Positions 1 through 9,094 are shown, numbered from the stretch's first letter. The stretch is DNA of 64,000 bases from an uncultured Trueperaceae bacterium (GCA_937907415.1 CALCHY010000282.1:19493-83492), one strand, 5' to 3'. Program-made: numbers and translations. Notes: generated by a model not told the origin, from the sequence alone.

Positions 1-1008
1 CTATCTGGCCAGACGGAGATCCTCGTGCTCGGCGCTAGCCTGCCGGCGCAAGCCACCCAGGCGGCAGCGCTCGGCCGCCTCCTCCAACAACGGTCGGCCT
101 GGGAAGAGGTTTACGCGCTGAGCGGCCAGTTGCCGCCAGCCACCATCGCGGAACGCCTGGACGGCATCGCGGGGCTGACTACTCCGCTCGAACGCTACTC
201 GCAGCTCCGCGGCGCTCACCTCCAAGGCGTGCAGTCCGCGCCGCTGGTGGTCGCCTACCACCGCAGCCTTGGTGCCGACCTGATCACGCGCACCGCGTTC
301 GACGTCGTTTCTGGCGCCGTAACCGCTCTCGACCAGGCGGCAGCGCGCCCAACGCAACTCGGCCAAGGCGTGCAAGACACCGTCATCGAGGCGGTGCTGC
401 AGGAGAACCTAGCCGACCCGAGCACCCGCGCCACCGGCCCAGCCGCGGTCTCTGCGGCCTTCTCCGCCGACCTGGCCGCTGGCCGCGCTTGGCGGGTCGT
501 CGCCGACGCCGCCGAACTAGACTCCGCCGCGCCCGACCTCACGGCAGACTTGCGCGCGCGCGTCGTGGCGGACCTGACGGCAGGCCGCCTCGCGCTCGTG
601 CCGCAGGGTGGCGCTGACGCGGTGGGTTGGTGGAGCATCGACCCGGTTACTGGCGCCGTCCTCGGCATCGGTGACCGCGGCTGGGGTCAGGCGATGAGCG
701 AGTACGTCGAGCAGACGAACATCGTGTTGCAACTGCGCACCGCCCTCAACCAGTACGCCTCCATCGGGCGTTGCCTCGGCATGACCATCAGCCTGCCCCT
801 GCAGGGCTACTCGCAAGAAAGCAAGGACGCCCTCGCAGAGTGCATCTTCACTACCGTCTGCTCAGGGATCAACACGGCGGCGAGCATGTTCCCGAACGTG
901 AACGACTGGACTTCGACCATCCTCATGGCGACCATCGACGCGTTGTGGGGCGGCGTTCCCGAAGCAGGGTACGGCGGTTTCTGCGGAGCGCTCTTCAAGC
1001 GCCTGTGA
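1..1008 (+). CDS. C-terminal part of a large protein of unknown function (5' end outside window)
   Basis: The reading frame is open from the first base, so the start lies upstream; 335 codons plus the stop are visible. The first ~190 residues are Ala-rich and probably helical (repeated LAAGR / DLTAGR segments). Then comes a compact module with the motif WWSIDPVTGAVLGIGDRGWG, followed by a tail with four Cys (RCLG, ECIF, TVCS, GFCG) that could form disulfides. The WW-IDP-TG pattern recalls the C-terminal part of some very large bacterial surface or transglutaminase-like proteins, but I do not recognise a family. It ends 51 bp before a convergent response-regulator gene, with a G+C-rich hairpin between. 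Secretion is inference from the Cys pattern only. The coding call is sure; the function is not. Confidence 0.75.
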   Translation, partial: LSGQTEILVLGASLPAQATQAAALGRLLQQRSAWEEVYALSGQLPPATIAERLDGIAGLTTPLERYSQLRGAHLQGVQSAPLVVAYHRSLGADLITRTAFDVVSGAVTALDQAAARPTQLGQGVQDTVIEAVLQENLADPSTRATGPAAVSAAFSADLAAGRAWRVVADAAELDSAAPDLTADLRARVVADLTAGRLALVPQGGADAVGWWSIDPVTGAVLGIGDRGWGQAMSEYVEQTNIVLQLRTALNQYASIGRCLGMTISLPLQGYSQESKDALAECIFTTVCSGINTAASMFPNVNDWTSTILMATIDALWGGVPEAGYGGFCGALFKRL

Positions 1009-1024
1009 GGCGCGCAGGCATTCG

Positions 1025-1050
1025 GGGCGGGGCCGTGCTTGGCCTCGCCC
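1025..1050. terminator. G+C-rich hairpin between convergent genes
   Basis: A 10-bp inverted repeat (GGGCGGGGCC / GGCCTCGCCC, one G-T pair) encloses a 6-nt loop between the stop at 1008 and the convergent stop at 1060. No T-run follows on either strand, so it is only a candidate bidirectional terminator. Confidence 0.35.
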
Positions 1051-1059
1051 AAGGTTCGG

Positions 1060-1710
1060 TCAGACAAGGTGCTGCTCAAGCGCCCAGCGCACGAGCTCGG
1101 CACGCGAACGCACCCCGAGCTTCTCTGACGCCCTTGCGCGGTAGGTCGCCACGGTCTTCTCGCTAAGGCCGAGTTCCGCCGCGATCTCGCGGTAAGTAGC
1201 GCCAGACGCGATGCCTGTGACGACCTCCTGCTCGCGGTCCGTTAGTTGGGCCGCGCGGTAGGGGTCTGGATTGGCTAGTTCGCGGGCAAGGTGCGCCAAC
1301 AACCGCGACGGCACGTAGTACTCGCCGCGGGCGACCGCCAAGATCGCGTCCACGAGCTCCGCCTCTAGCGACGTCTTGGGTACGTACCCGACACCGCCAC
1401 CCTGCAAGAAGCGCTGAACGTACTCGGGGTCCTCGTGCATGGATAGCGCGATGAAGCGCGCTTGTGGAGCCGCGGCCCGCAAGTCAGCGAGCGCCTCGAT
1501 GCCGCTCCGCCCAGGCAGGGAGAGGTCGAGGAGCACGACGTCAGGTGCCAGCGCCTCGATCAGCACCTGGGCCTGCTCGGCCGAGCCAGCCTCGCCGACC
1601 ACCTCGAGGACGAAGTGGGGAGAGTCGTGGAACTCGAGCAGGGAGCGCACGCCGGAACGCACGAGGACGTGGTCGTCGATGAGTAAGAGCCTGATGGTAC
1701 GTGGCGCCAT
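1060..1710 (-). CDS. NarL/FixJ-family (LuxR-type HTH) response regulator
   Basis: A 216-residue DNA-binding response regulator. The receiver domain (about 6-125) has the acidic pair LIDDHV, the phospho-acceptor Asp62 in LLDLSLPG and the conserved Lys in VPKTS. The C-terminal LuxR/GerE helix-turn-helix (about 150-212) begins LTDREQEVV and contains the recognition-helix segment LSEKTVATYRARA. I chose the ATG at 1710, which starts directly before the receiver domain; an open extension to 1818 would overlap the kinase. It follows the histidine kinase gene by 8 nt and is surely its partner. With universal stress genes upstream in the same run, the arrangement recalls DosR-type regulation of USP genes, but the signal is unknown. 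Confidence 0.93.
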   Translation of the reverse strand: MAPRTIRLLLIDDHVLVRSGVRSLLEFHDSPHFVLEVVGEAGSAEQAQVLIEALAPDVVLLDLSLPGRSGIEALADLRAAAPQARFIALSMHEDPEYVQRFLQGGGVGYVPKTSLEAELVDAILAVARGEYYVPSRLLAHLARELANPDPYRAAQLTDREQEVVTGIASGATYREIAAELGLSEKTVATYRARASEKLGVRSRAELVRWALEQHLV

Positions 1711-1718
1711 GCCTAACG

Positions 1719-2390
1719 CTAGCCGACCGGCACGCGTCCGTATACGGACGTTCCTCCCCCTAGCGAGCTCTCGATGTGAAGCTCCCCGCCAAGCGCCACT
1801 AGCCACGCTCTGGCGCACGTAAGGCCGCGCCGCGCAGACTCGACTACAGCAGTCGTGTCGAAGCCGACGCCGTCATCCTCCACGACGAGGGACCATGACG
1901 CCTGGCCGCCGGTAACTACGATCGAGGCCGTGGCCGCCCGTGCGTGCCGCACGACGTTCGTGAGCGCCTCTTGGGCAGCGCGGAAGAGCGCGAGCTCCAC
2001 CTCCGGCGCGCCGCCCGCCGGCCGCGGTGGCGGCACTGGCAGGTCGGAGTGGACGGTGACGGTCAAGCCGCTCTTGGCCTCGGCAGCGCGAGCTGCTGCC
2101 CGCAGCGCCGGCGCCAGACCCAGCTCATCGAGCGTCGAGGGCCTAAGCTCGAGGGCCATGCGCCTTACGACCTCGAGCGTCTCACCCGTGAGCCGCTTGA
2201 GCCGCTGGACTTCCGCAGCGCCAGGCGCCCCACCTTCGAGGCGCTGCAGGCCGAGCAGCAACGCCTTGAGCGCCTGGCCTACGTCCTCGTGCAACTCGGC
2301 CGCGACTGCTGCGCGCTCCTGCTCGTGCGCCCTGAACAGTGCGCGCAAGAGGTCAGCACCCCCGCCAGCTGCGCCGACAAGACCGTCCAC
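1719..2390 (-). CDS. Soluble sensor histidine kinase, HisKA_3 (NarX/DesK) type
   Basis: A 223-residue kinase with no membrane segment and no recognisable sensor domain. The dimerisation/phospho-acceptor helix has His34 in AELHEDVGQALKALL. The ATPase domain has an N-box (QEALTNVVRHA), a G1 box (VEDDGVGFD) and GGGTS near the end. It starts with GTG only 4 nt after the stop of the USP gene and ends 8 nt before the response regulator, so USP, kinase and regulator are probably co-transcribed. Since the protein lacks its own sensor, it may sense through a partner, possibly the neighbouring USP; that is inference. Length is short for the family because only the transmitter is kept. Confidence 0.9.
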   Translation of the reverse strand: MDGLVGAAGGGADLLRALFRAHEQERAAVAAELHEDVGQALKALLLGLQRLEGGAPGAAEVQRLKRLTGETLEVVRRMALELRPSTLDELGLAPALRAAARAAEAKSGLTVTVHSDLPVPPPRPAGGAPEVELALFRAAQEALTNVVRHARAATASIVVTGGQASWSLVVEDDGVGFDTTAVVESARRGLTCARAWLVALGGELHIESSLGGGTSVYGRVPVG

Positions 2391-2394
2391 TTAA

Positions 2395-2982
2395 CTAGGC
2401 TGGCGCGTCGCTCGTGGCTGGCCTGACCGCGGCCCGGCTCGGCTCCGCTACCCGCTCACCTGCAGCTTCGACCGCTGGCCTGACCATCATCACCGGCACA
2501 TGCACCCGTTTGAGAACCTCGCCGGCCACGCTGCCGAGGAGCACCCTCACGACGCCAGAGCGCCCGTGCGTCGCCATCACGACGAGGTTGAACTTGCCTT
2601 CGTCCAAGACGGCCACGATCTCTGTGGCGGCGTCACCGAAACGGACCTCCGGGGTGACCTCGAAGCCCGCCGTGTCGAGGCGGCGCGCCTCGTCCAACAA
2701 CTCGTCTTCGAGGTTCGCGACGGCGCCTTCGTAGACTTGGCTGTAGTAGACGGGCGGTTCACTCCTAGGGAAGCCGTCCGACCCCGACCAGCCCTCCAAC
2801 ACGAGTGGTCGCGGGGGTAGCGGGTTGTAGCCCTCTGGCACTGGCGCTACTCGCAGGAGAGTCACGTTGTGCGTGTCCGGACGCAACACGTCGATGATGT
2901 ACGGGATCACTTGACGCGAGAACTCGGAGCCGTCGAGCGGCACAAGCACTCGAACGCGCTCACTTCGGGTGGCAGCGGTCAT
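2395..2982 (-). CDS. Universal stress protein (single UspA domain, 195 aa)
   Basis: One UspA domain begins with VRVLVPLDGSEFSRQVIPY and ends with the nucleotide-loop signature ATHG-x9-GS (in VVMATHGRSGVVRVLLGS), close to the ATP-binding consensus G-x2-G-x9-G(S/T) but with Ala for the first Gly. A Pro-rich insertion of about 35 residues after the second strand (NPLPPRPLVLEG) and a low-complexity Ala/Pro tail make it longer than the usual ~145 residues. It is the second gene of the run USP-USP-kinase-regulator; the upstream USP stop is 36 bp away and the kinase starts 4 nt after its stop. Role: cytosolic stress protein, perhaps ATP-binding; the exact target is unknown. Confidence 0.92.
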   Translation of the reverse strand: MTAATRSERVRVLVPLDGSEFSRQVIPYIIDVLRPDTHNVTLLRVAPVPEGYNPLPPRPLVLEGWSGSDGFPRSEPPVYYSQVYEGAVANLEDELLDEARRLDTAGFEVTPEVRFGDAATEIVAVLDEGKFNLVVMATHGRSGVVRVLLGSVAGEVLKRVHVPVMMVRPAVEAAGERVAEPSRAAVRPATSDAPA

Positions 2983-3018
2983 CTTTACCTCCTCAAGGGG
3001 CGCTAACGGCGCCTCGTT

Positions 3019-3471
3019 TCAGTCCTCGCTGTCGTCCTGGGAGCGCACGAGCAGGAACGGCTTGCTCGAGCGCCGCAGAGCGCCCTCGGCGACGGACCCG
3101 AACATCCAGCGGTTGAACCCGCGCCGCCCGTGAGTTCCCATGACGACGAGGTCGTGGTCCGCCTCAGCGGCGTGAATGGCCTGAACGGGGTCGTGGTTCT
3201 CTAGCAGTACGGTGGTGGCCACGACTCCAGCCGACTCGGCCTTGACCTTCGCCTGATCGAGTAGGTCGATGGCGGCCTCGCGCAAGTCCTGGTAGAGCTG
3301 GGCGGAGTAAGGCAGCGTCTCCGGCGTGGCGTAACCGGCGGTGAGTGGGTTCTCGAGCACATGTAGGAAGGTGACTTCGGCACCAAGCTGCTTGGCGAGT
3401 TCAAGGCCCTGGCGAAGTGCAAGGTCCGAACTCGCGCTACCGTCGGTGGGCATCAAGATCTTGTGATACAT
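3019..3471 (-). CDS. Universal stress protein (single UspA domain, 150 aa)
   Basis: A canonical UspA domain of usual length: MYHKILMPTDGSASSDLAL at the N terminus and a perfect ATP-loop motif G-x2-G-x9-GS in VMGTHGRRGFNRWMFGS, so it should bind ATP as MJ0577-type proteins do. The ATG at 3471 is preceded by a strong Shine-Dalgarno sequence (AGGAGGT) and a TACTCT -10 box further upstream. It heads the minus-strand run into the second USP, the histidine kinase and the response regulator. It diverges from another USP gene, so the 180-bp space between them controls stress genes on both sides. Confidence 0.93.
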   Translation of the reverse strand: MYHKILMPTDGSASSDLALRQGLELAKQLGAEVTFLHVLENPLTAGYATPETLPYSAQLYQDLREAAIDLLDQAKVKAESAGVVATTVLLENHDPVQAIHAAEADHDLVVMGTHGRRGFNRWMFGSVAEGALRRSSKPFLLVRSQDDSED

Positions 3472-3504
3472 AACTGACCTCCTAAGGCGCTTCCGCCTAC
3501 TACC

Positions 3505-3510
3505 AGAGTA
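3505..3510 (-). promoter_or_regulatory. -10 box (TACTCT) for the USP-kinase-regulator operon
   Basis: TACTCT on the minus strand, 34 nt before the start codon at 3471, fits the TANNNT -10 pattern of this window. No convincing -35 box is visible. Confidence 0.45.
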
Positions 3511-3621
3511 CGACCGTTAGTTGCCTTCGCGCGCTCGCAAAGCCCCTACGCGCACGTCGGCGTTATGCCTACACGGTGCCTGGCACGGCTTTGTTCTGCG
3601 TGGTCAATACGGCGTTGCCCG

Positions 3622-3627
3622 TATGAT
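3622..3627 (+). promoter_or_regulatory. -10 box (TATGAT) for the tandem-USP gene
   Basis: TATGAT lies 26 nt before the ATG at 3654. A weak -35 (TGGTCA, 3601-3606) gives a short 15-bp spacer. The gene also has a clear ribosome site (GGAGGT), so this transcript has a leader. Confidence 0.5.
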
Positions 3628-3653
3628 GCGCTAACGCACGCCTGGAGGTAAGC

Positions 3654-4487
3654 ATGCAGATCCTGCACCCGACCGACTTCTCGCAGCCGGCCCAGTTGGC
3701 GTTAGCTCTGGCCCGCGACTTGCGTGGCCGGACCAACGGCACGCTGCACGTGGTGCACGTTCAGCAGCGCTTCGAGTCAGACAGCGCACGTTTGAGGTCG
3801 CAACTCGACAGCTTCAACCCAGAGTTGAGCCGCCGAGCGGACGACAGCCGCCACCAGGAAGTCGAGCGCCTGCGCGGCATGCTCTCGCACCTCTCCAGCC
3901 CAGACGCCACCAGTGAGCTCCTGTGGGGCAACCCGGTCGAGGAACTCCTCGCCATGCAGGACCGCTTCGAGCTAGTGGTCATGGGCGCGCACGGCGCCAA
4001 CCGCTTCGACAGTGTGTTCCTCGGCGGGGTCGCTGGCCGCTTCGTGCGCCGCGCCAGCGTGCCCGTCATCACCGTGCGGGAGGAAACTACTTCCGCGCCG
4101 CTGCAGCGCGTCTTGGTGGCAACGGACTTCGGGCCGTCGTCTGGCGCGGCCTGGGACTTCGCGGTCAAGTTGGCGAGCGCGGGTTCCGAGCTGGTCCTCG
4201 CCCACGTGATCGACGACGAGCGCCTGAAGGACGACGCCGACAACATGCACGCCGTAACTCAGCAGCTAAGCGAGCTCTCGCAAGGGGCCGCCGCTCGCCT
4301 CGTCGTGCGCTCCGGCAACCCCGTTACGGTGCTTCCCCAAGTAGCGCAAGAAGTCGGCGCGGGGCTCATCGCCATCGGCCTGCGCCACCAGCGTGGGGCC
4401 GCTGGGCTACTGTTCGGCAGCCGCGCAGACGCCCTCATCCGCTCGAGCACGGTCCCCGTGTTGAGCGTGCCCCTGCACGTCGACTGA
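3654..4487 (+). CDS. Tandem-domain universal stress protein (277 aa)
   Basis: Two UspA domains in one chain. Domain 1 (about 1-145) starts MQILHPTDFSQPAQLALALA and has the loop MGAHGANRFDSVFLGG, where the final Ser/Thr is replaced by Gly. Domain 2 (about 150-275) starts RVLVATDFGPSS and has GLRHQRGAAGLLFGS, a diverged loop. Tandem USPs fold as an internal dimer. A GGAGGT ribosome site sits 6 nt before the ATG. The gene diverges from the USP-kinase-regulator operon and runs tail-to-tail with pgm. The loop changes suggest that nucleotide binding differs between the halves (inference). Confidence 0.92.
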   Translation: MQILHPTDFSQPAQLALALARDLRGRTNGTLHVVHVQQRFESDSARLRSQLDSFNPELSRRADDSRHQEVERLRGMLSHLSSPDATSELLWGNPVEELLAMQDRFELVVMGAHGANRFDSVFLGGVAGRFVRRASVPVITVREETTSAPLQRVLVATDFGPSSGAAWDFAVKLASAGSELVLAHVIDDERLKDDADNMHAVTQQLSELSQGAAARLVVRSGNPVTVLPQVAQEVGAGLIAIGLRHQRGAAGLLFGSRADALIRSSTVPVLSVPLHVD

Positions 4488-4513
4488 CCCGCGGCACTCA
4501 GCGCGGCGAGCGC

Positions 4514-6199
4514 TTACACACCAGCTCGGTCGAACTGGTCCTGCACCAACGCCCGCGCCTCATCCTGGAGTTTCGCGAGGCGTTCCGGGCCAGCGAAGCT
4601 CTCAGCGTAGATCTTGTAGACGTCCTCCGTGCCAGAAGGGCGGGCGGCGAACCAGCCGTTCTCGGTGACGACCTTGATGCCGCCGATCGGCTCGCCGTTC
4701 GCCGGGGCCTTGGAGAGCACGCTGACGATCTTCTCGCCAGCCAACTCGGTCATGCCTGCCGCCTTCAAGGCGTCAGCCGTCAGTGCGCCGAGGACCTTCT
4801 TGCGCTCTTTCGAGGCCGGTACGTCGCTGCGGGCGTACGCCGGGTCGCCGAAGCGTTGCGTCAGCTTGAGGTAACGCTCGCCCGGGTCCTCGCCCGTCTT
4901 GGCGCAGATCTCCGCCGCGAGCAGCCCAAGGATGGGCCCGTCCTTGTCCGTCGTCCACGGCGACCCTCCGAAGCGCAGGAACGAGGCGCCGGCGCTCTCC
5001 TCGCCACCGAAGCCGTAAGCGCCCGTAAGCAGGCCATCGACGAACCACTTGAAGCCGACCGGCACTTCCGCGACCTTGCGTCCCAGGGAGGCAGCCACCT
5101 TGTCGATCATGGAGCTCGACACGAGCGTCTTCCCTACCTGCGCGTCACCCGGCCAGTTCGTGCGGCTCGTGAAGAGGTACTCGATGGCGACGGCCAAGTA
5201 ATGGTTCGGGTTCATGAGGCCGCTGCTAGGGGTGACGATCCCGTGTCGGTCGGCGTCCGGGTCGTTGCCGAAGGCGACGTCGAAGTCGGCCTGCATGCGG
5301 ATTAGGTTGGCCATCGCATCTGGTGAGGAGCAGTCCATGCGAATCTTGCCGTCGTGGTCGACCGGCATGAAGGAGAAGGTAGGGTCGACGACGTCGTTCA
5401 CGAGGGTGAGGTTCAGCTTCCAGCGCTCGGCGATCGGGCGCCAATACGCCACGGACGAGCCGCCAAGCGGGTCTACGCCGATCTTCACGCCAGCGGCCCT
5501 GATGGCGTCCATGTCGACGACGTCACCTAGGTCCTCGATGTACGGCGTCATGAGGTCGCGCTCCTCGTACGCTTTACCGGCGCGCGCCGCAGCCAACGAC
5601 TGGCGCTTGACGCCAGCCAAGCCTGTGGCTAGGTAGGCGTTGGCCGCACGCTGGATCTCTCCCGTCTCGTCAGAGCCAGCGGGTCCGCCATGCGGCGGGT
5701 TGTACTTGAAGCCGCCGTCGTTCGGGGGGTTATGCGATGGGGTGACGACCACGCCGTCGGCTTGGGCCGTCGAGGAGGCCATCTGCGCCCTGGCGCCTGC
5801 GCCGCGGTTGTGGGTGAGGATGGCGTGCGAGATCACGGGAGTCGGCACCGCGGCAAGGCCGCTTGCGACCACCACAGGCACCCCGTTCGCCGTGAGCACT
5901 TCGATGGCCGTAATCAGCGCCGGGGTCGAGAGTGCGTGCGTGTCTGCACCGAGGAAGAGCGGCCCGCCTAGGCCTTGGCGCTTACGCCGATCGGCGATCG
6001 CCTGGCAGATGGCGAGGATGTGCTCCTCGTTGAAGGTGCGGTCAGCGCTGCTCCCCCTGTGCCCAGAAGTGCCGAACGCCACGAGTTCCGTTGGCGCGTT
6101 CGGGTCTGGCTTCAGGGCGAAGTAGTCGGTAACGAGCCGCGGAACGTCGATGAGGAGCGACCTTGGCGCTTGGCGTCCTGCTAATGGGCTGCGGGTCAT
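4514..6199 (-). CDS. pgm: Phosphoglucomutase (alpha-D-glucose-phosphate specific)
   Basis: Interconverts glucose-1-phosphate and glucose-6-phosphate in the cytosol, feeding UDP-glucose and glycogen synthesis. The 561-residue protein matches the length of bacterial Pgm. It shows AFGTSGHRG near the N terminus, the phosphoserine loop [11 protein letters not shown] (Ser near residue 154), the metal loop [11 protein letters not shown], the sugar-binding [10 protein letters not shown] and the phosphate-binding [16 protein letters not shown] chose the ATG at 6199 because GGAGGTAGAGGC lies just before it; the frame is open to 6316. The gene stands alone, divergent from the pyrophosphatase. Its product is a precursor for the UDP-glucose consumed by the glucan synthase at 9.9-18.4 kb. 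Confidence 0.97.
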   Translation of the reverse strand: MTRSPLAGRQAPRSLLIDVPRLVTDYFALKPDPNAPTELVAFGTSGHRGSSADRTFNEEHILAICQAIADRRKRQGLGGPLFLGADTHALSTPALITAIEVLTANGVPVVVASGLAAVPTPVISHAILTHNRGAGARAQMASSTAQADGVVVTPSHNPPNDGGFKYNPPHGGPAGSDETGEIQRAANAYLATGLAGVKRQSLAAARAGKAYEERDLMTPYIEDLGDVVDMDAIRAAGVKIGVDPLGGSSVAYWRPIAERWKLNLTLVNDVVDPTFSFMPVDHDGKIRMDCSSPDAMANLIRMQADFDVAFGNDPDADRHGIVTPSSGLMNPNHYLAVAIEYLFTSRTNWPGDAQVGKTLVSSSMIDKVAASLGRKVAEVPVGFKWFVDGLLTGAYGFGGEESAGASFLRFGGSPWTTDKDGPILGLLAAEICAKTGEDPGERYLKLTQRFGDPAYARSDVPASKERKKVLGALTADALKAAGMTELAGEKIVSVLSKAPANGEPIGGIKVVTENGWFAARPSGTEDVYKIYAESFAGPERLAKLQDEARALVQDQFDRAGV

Positions 6200-6514
6200 G
6201 CCTCTACCTCCGTTAGGCCCGCCTGCTGGCCCGACAGGTGGCACCAGTGCTGGACCCGCGTTCAGGCTACTACCTTCCGCGCGGCCCCGCCGGAACAGGT
6301 GGGCGGCTAGGCGCACCGCCGCCGGCTACGCGCCGAGTACTGCCCGCTGATGAGAACTCCGTGAATGGTAAGCTCGCCACTGCTCAACGGACGCCTCACC
6401 GCCTCGTGCGGCGGGCCGCCCGACGTCGGTTCGCAGCTAACGCGACCGGCGATCAACGTCACAGTCCACGGGTGCAAGTCAGTGACCGCGCCCTGGCATA
6501 TCGCTGGAGGAAGC
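6200..6514. other. Divergent intergenic region between pgm and hppA
   Basis: About 315 bp holding the two ribosome sites (GGAGGT for pgm, TGGAGGA for hppA) and presumably both promoters. TANNNT hexamers occur on both strands (for example TAAGCT near 6370), but none is clearly placed. I see no gene and no riboswitch that I can name. Confidence 0.5.
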
Positions 6515-8626
6515 ATGGATCTGCTGATCACCCTTGTCCCCTTGGCCGCTATCGTGGCGCTTGTGGCGGCGTTCTTCTTGGCGCGCACCATCATGGCCGC
6601 GCCAACGGGAGACGCGCGCATGGTCGAGATCTCCGACGCCGTGCGCCAAGGTGCTGCCGCTTACATGAACAGGCAGTACAGCACCATCACGGTGGTTGCG
6701 GTCATCATCGCCGCCGTGTTCGCCGTCGTTGCGCTCACGGCAGGCAACGCTCACGACCGCACCATGTGGTGGTGGACTACGGCAGGCTTCGGGGTCGGCG
6801 CGCTATTCAGCGCCATCAGCGGTTACGTCGGAATGAGCGTTGCAGTGCGCGCCAACGTGCGCGTCGCGCAAGCGGCCCGCAGTGGCCTCTCCGGGGCCTT
6901 GCGCATCGCTTTCAACGGCGGTGCGGTGGCTGGCCTTGCCGTCGCCGGCCTCGCCCTACTCGGTGTTTCCGGCTTCTTCTGGCTCTTCCACGTAGTGCTC
7001 GAGCTGCCTAACCCCGTCGAGCCGCTCGTTGGCTTCGCCTTCGGGGCCTCGCTCATCAGCCTCTTCGCGCGCGTCGGCGGTGGCATCTACACGAAGGCAG
7101 CCGACGTCGGCGCCGACCTCGTGGGCAAGCTCGAGGCTGGCATCCCGGAAGACGACCCTCGCAACCCAGCCGTCATCGCCGACAACGTCGGCGACAACGT
7201 CGGCGACTGCGCGGGCATGGGCGCCGACCTGTTCGAGACCTACGCCGTCACGGCCATCGGCGCCGTCTTCCTCGGTTACCTCTTGCCTGGCACTGGCGTA
7301 GTCACGAACCTCGTGCTCTACCCCCTCTTGCTCGGCGCCATCGCGATCATCGCGAGCATCATCGGCACGCAGTTCGTGCGCCTGCCGGAGGGCTCGAGCA
7401 ACATCATGGGCGCGCTGTACCAGGGCGTGTTCGTCAGCGCGGGCATCAGCGTCGTCGCCTTCGGCGTGCTCACCTACGCCATGTTCAACGGCTTCGACTT
7501 CTCCGTTCTAGGCCGAGAGATGACGTGGCTCTCGCTCTTCTTCGCCAGCCTCGTCGGCATCGTGGTGACCATCGCCATGATGTTCATCACCGAGTACTAC
7601 ACGAGCACGCGCTACGCACCCGTCAGGCGCGTCTCCAAGGCGTCAGAGACTGGCAGCGCAACGAACATCATCTCCGGCCTCGCCGTCGGCATGCAGTCGA
7701 CCGCGTTGCCCGTCGTGGTCCTGGTGCTCGCCATCTTCATCGCCTACTCCATCGGCGGCCTCTACGGCATCGCGGTGGCGGCCGTCGCCATGCTCTCCGT
7801 CACTGGCATGGTCGTCGCGATGGACACCTACGGCCCCATCACGGATAACGCGGGTGGCATCGCCGAGATGGCCGACCTGCCGGCGTCCGTGCGCGTCAAC
7901 ACCGACGCCCTCGACGCCGTCGGCAACACCACCAAGGCCGTCACCAAGGGTTACGCCATCGGCTCAGCCGCACTTGCCGCGCTCGTGCTCTTCGCCGACT
8001 TCGCGGAGCGCCTCAAGCTCGTCGACCCTGTGGCCTTCGGCGACGCCGCCTTCCGCCTCAACGACCCCATCGTCCTAGTCGGCCTGCTCGTCGGCGCCAT
8101 GCTGCCGTTCCTCTTCAGCGCCTTCCTCATGGAGTCGGTCGGCAAGGCAGCCGGCGCCGTCATCGAGGAAGTCCGCCGTCAGTTCCGCACGATCAAGGGC
8201 ATCATGGAGGGCACGGCCAAGCCCGACTACGGCAAGGCCGTCGACATCGTCACCACGGCTGCGCTGCGCGAGATGGCCGTTCCTGGCATCATGGCCGTGG
8301 CTGCGCCGCTCCTCGTCGGGTTCCTGTTCGGACCGCTCGCCCTCGGCGGCTTGCTCATCGGCGTCATCGCGTCCGGCTTGATGATGGCCCTCATGATGAG
8401 CAACGGCGGCGGCGCGTGGGACAACGCCAAGAAGTACATCGAAGATGGCAACCACGGCGGTAAGGGCTCCGAGGCGCACGCGGCCAGCGTGGTGGGCGAC
8501 ACCGTCGGTGACCCCTACAAGGACACCGCCGGCCCGTCGATCAACCCGCTCATCAAGGTCATCAACACGGTGGCGTTGATCTTCGCTGGGGTCATCGCAC
8601 TCTCGGGCGGCTGGTTGCTCTTCTGA
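6515..8626 (+). CDS. hppA: Membrane-bound proton-translocating pyrophosphatase, K+-independent type
   Basis: Hydrolyses cytosolic pyrophosphate and pumps H+ across the membrane. The 703-residue, ~16-helix protein carries the family signatures [17 protein letters not shown], then [19 protein letters not shown], and near the C terminus DNAKKYIE and [19 protein letters not shown]. The segment [15 protein letters not shown] has Lys and Thr at the two positions that are Ala and Gly/Ala in K+-dependent enzymes, which predicts K+ independence. The ATG at 6515 follows CTGGAGGAAGC; an upstream open extension to 6365 lacks family similarity. A strong terminator follows. It gives an energy-saving proton pump under stress and recycles pyrophosphate from biosynthesis. 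Confidence 0.97.
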   Translation: MDLLITLVPLAAIVALVAAFFLARTIMAAPTGDARMVEISDAVRQGAAAYMNRQYSTITVVAVIIAAVFAVVALTAGNAHDRTMWWWTTAGFGVGALFSAISGYVGMSVAVRANVRVAQAARSGLSGALRIAFNGGAVAGLAVAGLALLGVSGFFWLFHVVLELPNPVEPLVGFAFGASLISLFARVGGGIYTKAADVGADLVGKLEAGIPEDDPRNPAVIADNVGDNVGDCAGMGADLFETYAVTAIGAVFLGYLLPGTGVVTNLVLYPLLLGAIAIIASIIGTQFVRLPEGSSNIMGALYQGVFVSAGISVVAFGVLTYAMFNGFDFSVLGREMTWLSLFFASLVGIVVTIAMMFITEYYTSTRYAPVRRVSKASETGSATNIISGLAVGMQSTALPVVVLVLAIFIAYSIGGLYGIAVAAVAMLSVTGMVVAMDTYGPITDNAGGIAEMADLPASVRVNTDALDAVGNTTKAVTKGYAIGSAALAALVLFADFAERLKLVDPVAFGDAAFRLNDPIVLVGLLVGAMLPFLFSAFLMESVGKAAGAVIEEVRRQFRTIKGIMEGTAKPDYGKAVDIVTTAALREMAVPGIMAVAAPLLVGFLFGPLALGGLLIGVIASGLMMALMMSNGGGAWDNAKKYIEDGNHGGKGSEAHAASVVGDTVGDPYKDTAGPSINPLIKVINTVALIFAGVIALSGGWLLF

Positions 8627-8681
8627 ACTAGTAACTAGGGAACCCGGCAGTTGGCTCGGGCCCCAATTCTTAAGCCTACTG

Positions 8682-8722
8682 CTAGGGCCACGCGAACACT
8701 AGGACGCGTGGCCCTAGTCTTT
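8682..8722 (+). terminator. Intrinsic terminator of hppA
   Basis: A perfect 13-bp inverted repeat (CTAGGGCCACGCG / CGCGTGGCCCTAG) with a 10-nt loop, followed by TCTTT, 55 bp after the hppA stop. Confidence 0.85.
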
Positions 8723-9094
8723 CCCGCCATACGGCATTACCCTGAATACGGAAGGAGGTCTACAAGATAGAGATCACAGACCACTTCTTAAAGAGCGACC
8801 CTAGCGCCAATAGAGGCTCGACAGAGTAGCCCGGCCAGAAGAAACCGCAAGACCACGCTGGAGGGCACCGACGGAGCACGAAAAGGTAGCCGGGGTTGCT
8901 CGTATTTGCGTGGCATGCCTTGCGCCCACACGAGTCATAGCATCGCGCGCCCATTGGACTTGAGTCCTTGCCATCCACCGCCGTACCTGCTAAAACACAT
9001 TATCGAGGGTTGAAGCCCTCGTCCAGCGCGTTCGGTCGGTCATGGCGCCGCACCGGGCTGCTAAGTGGCCGCCAGCGCGGCCCGGAGGTAGGCA
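8723..9094. other. Gene-poor stretch before the ferredoxin
   Basis: About 370 bp, visibly poorer in G+C than its surroundings. A 72-codon minus-strand frame (8760-8978) has unusual composition (seven Cys/Trp residues) and no family resemblance, so I do not call it. A short inverted repeat CGAGGG-6 nt-CCCTCG lies at 9004-9021, and a ribosome site (CGGAGGTAGGCA) precedes the ferredoxin. It could hold a small RNA or the ferredoxin leader; I recognised no tRNA, tmRNA, SRP RNA or RNase P RNA motif. Confidence 0.4.

Noticed and set aside
3923..5305. A 460-codon plus-strand frame across the USP/pgm junction
   Set aside because: It runs antisense through pgm and out of frame through the USP gene; composition is that of a G+C-driven shadow frame.
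6473..6482. The 10-mer TGCAAGTCAG upstream of hppA, also at 46018-46027 upstream of the TPR/CPBP gene
   Set aside because: Two copies of a 10-mer at different distances from the start codons and without shared flanks are compatible with chance in 64 kb; no riboswitch structure fits around them.
6400..6514. A fluoride- or c-di-AMP-type riboswitch before the pyrophosphatase
   Set aside because: I looked for the conserved cores of both classes and did not find them.
8760..8978. A 72-codon minus-strand frame in the intergenic region after hppA
   Set aside because: Odd Cys/Trp-rich composition, no homology, no strong ribosome site; not enough to call a gene.
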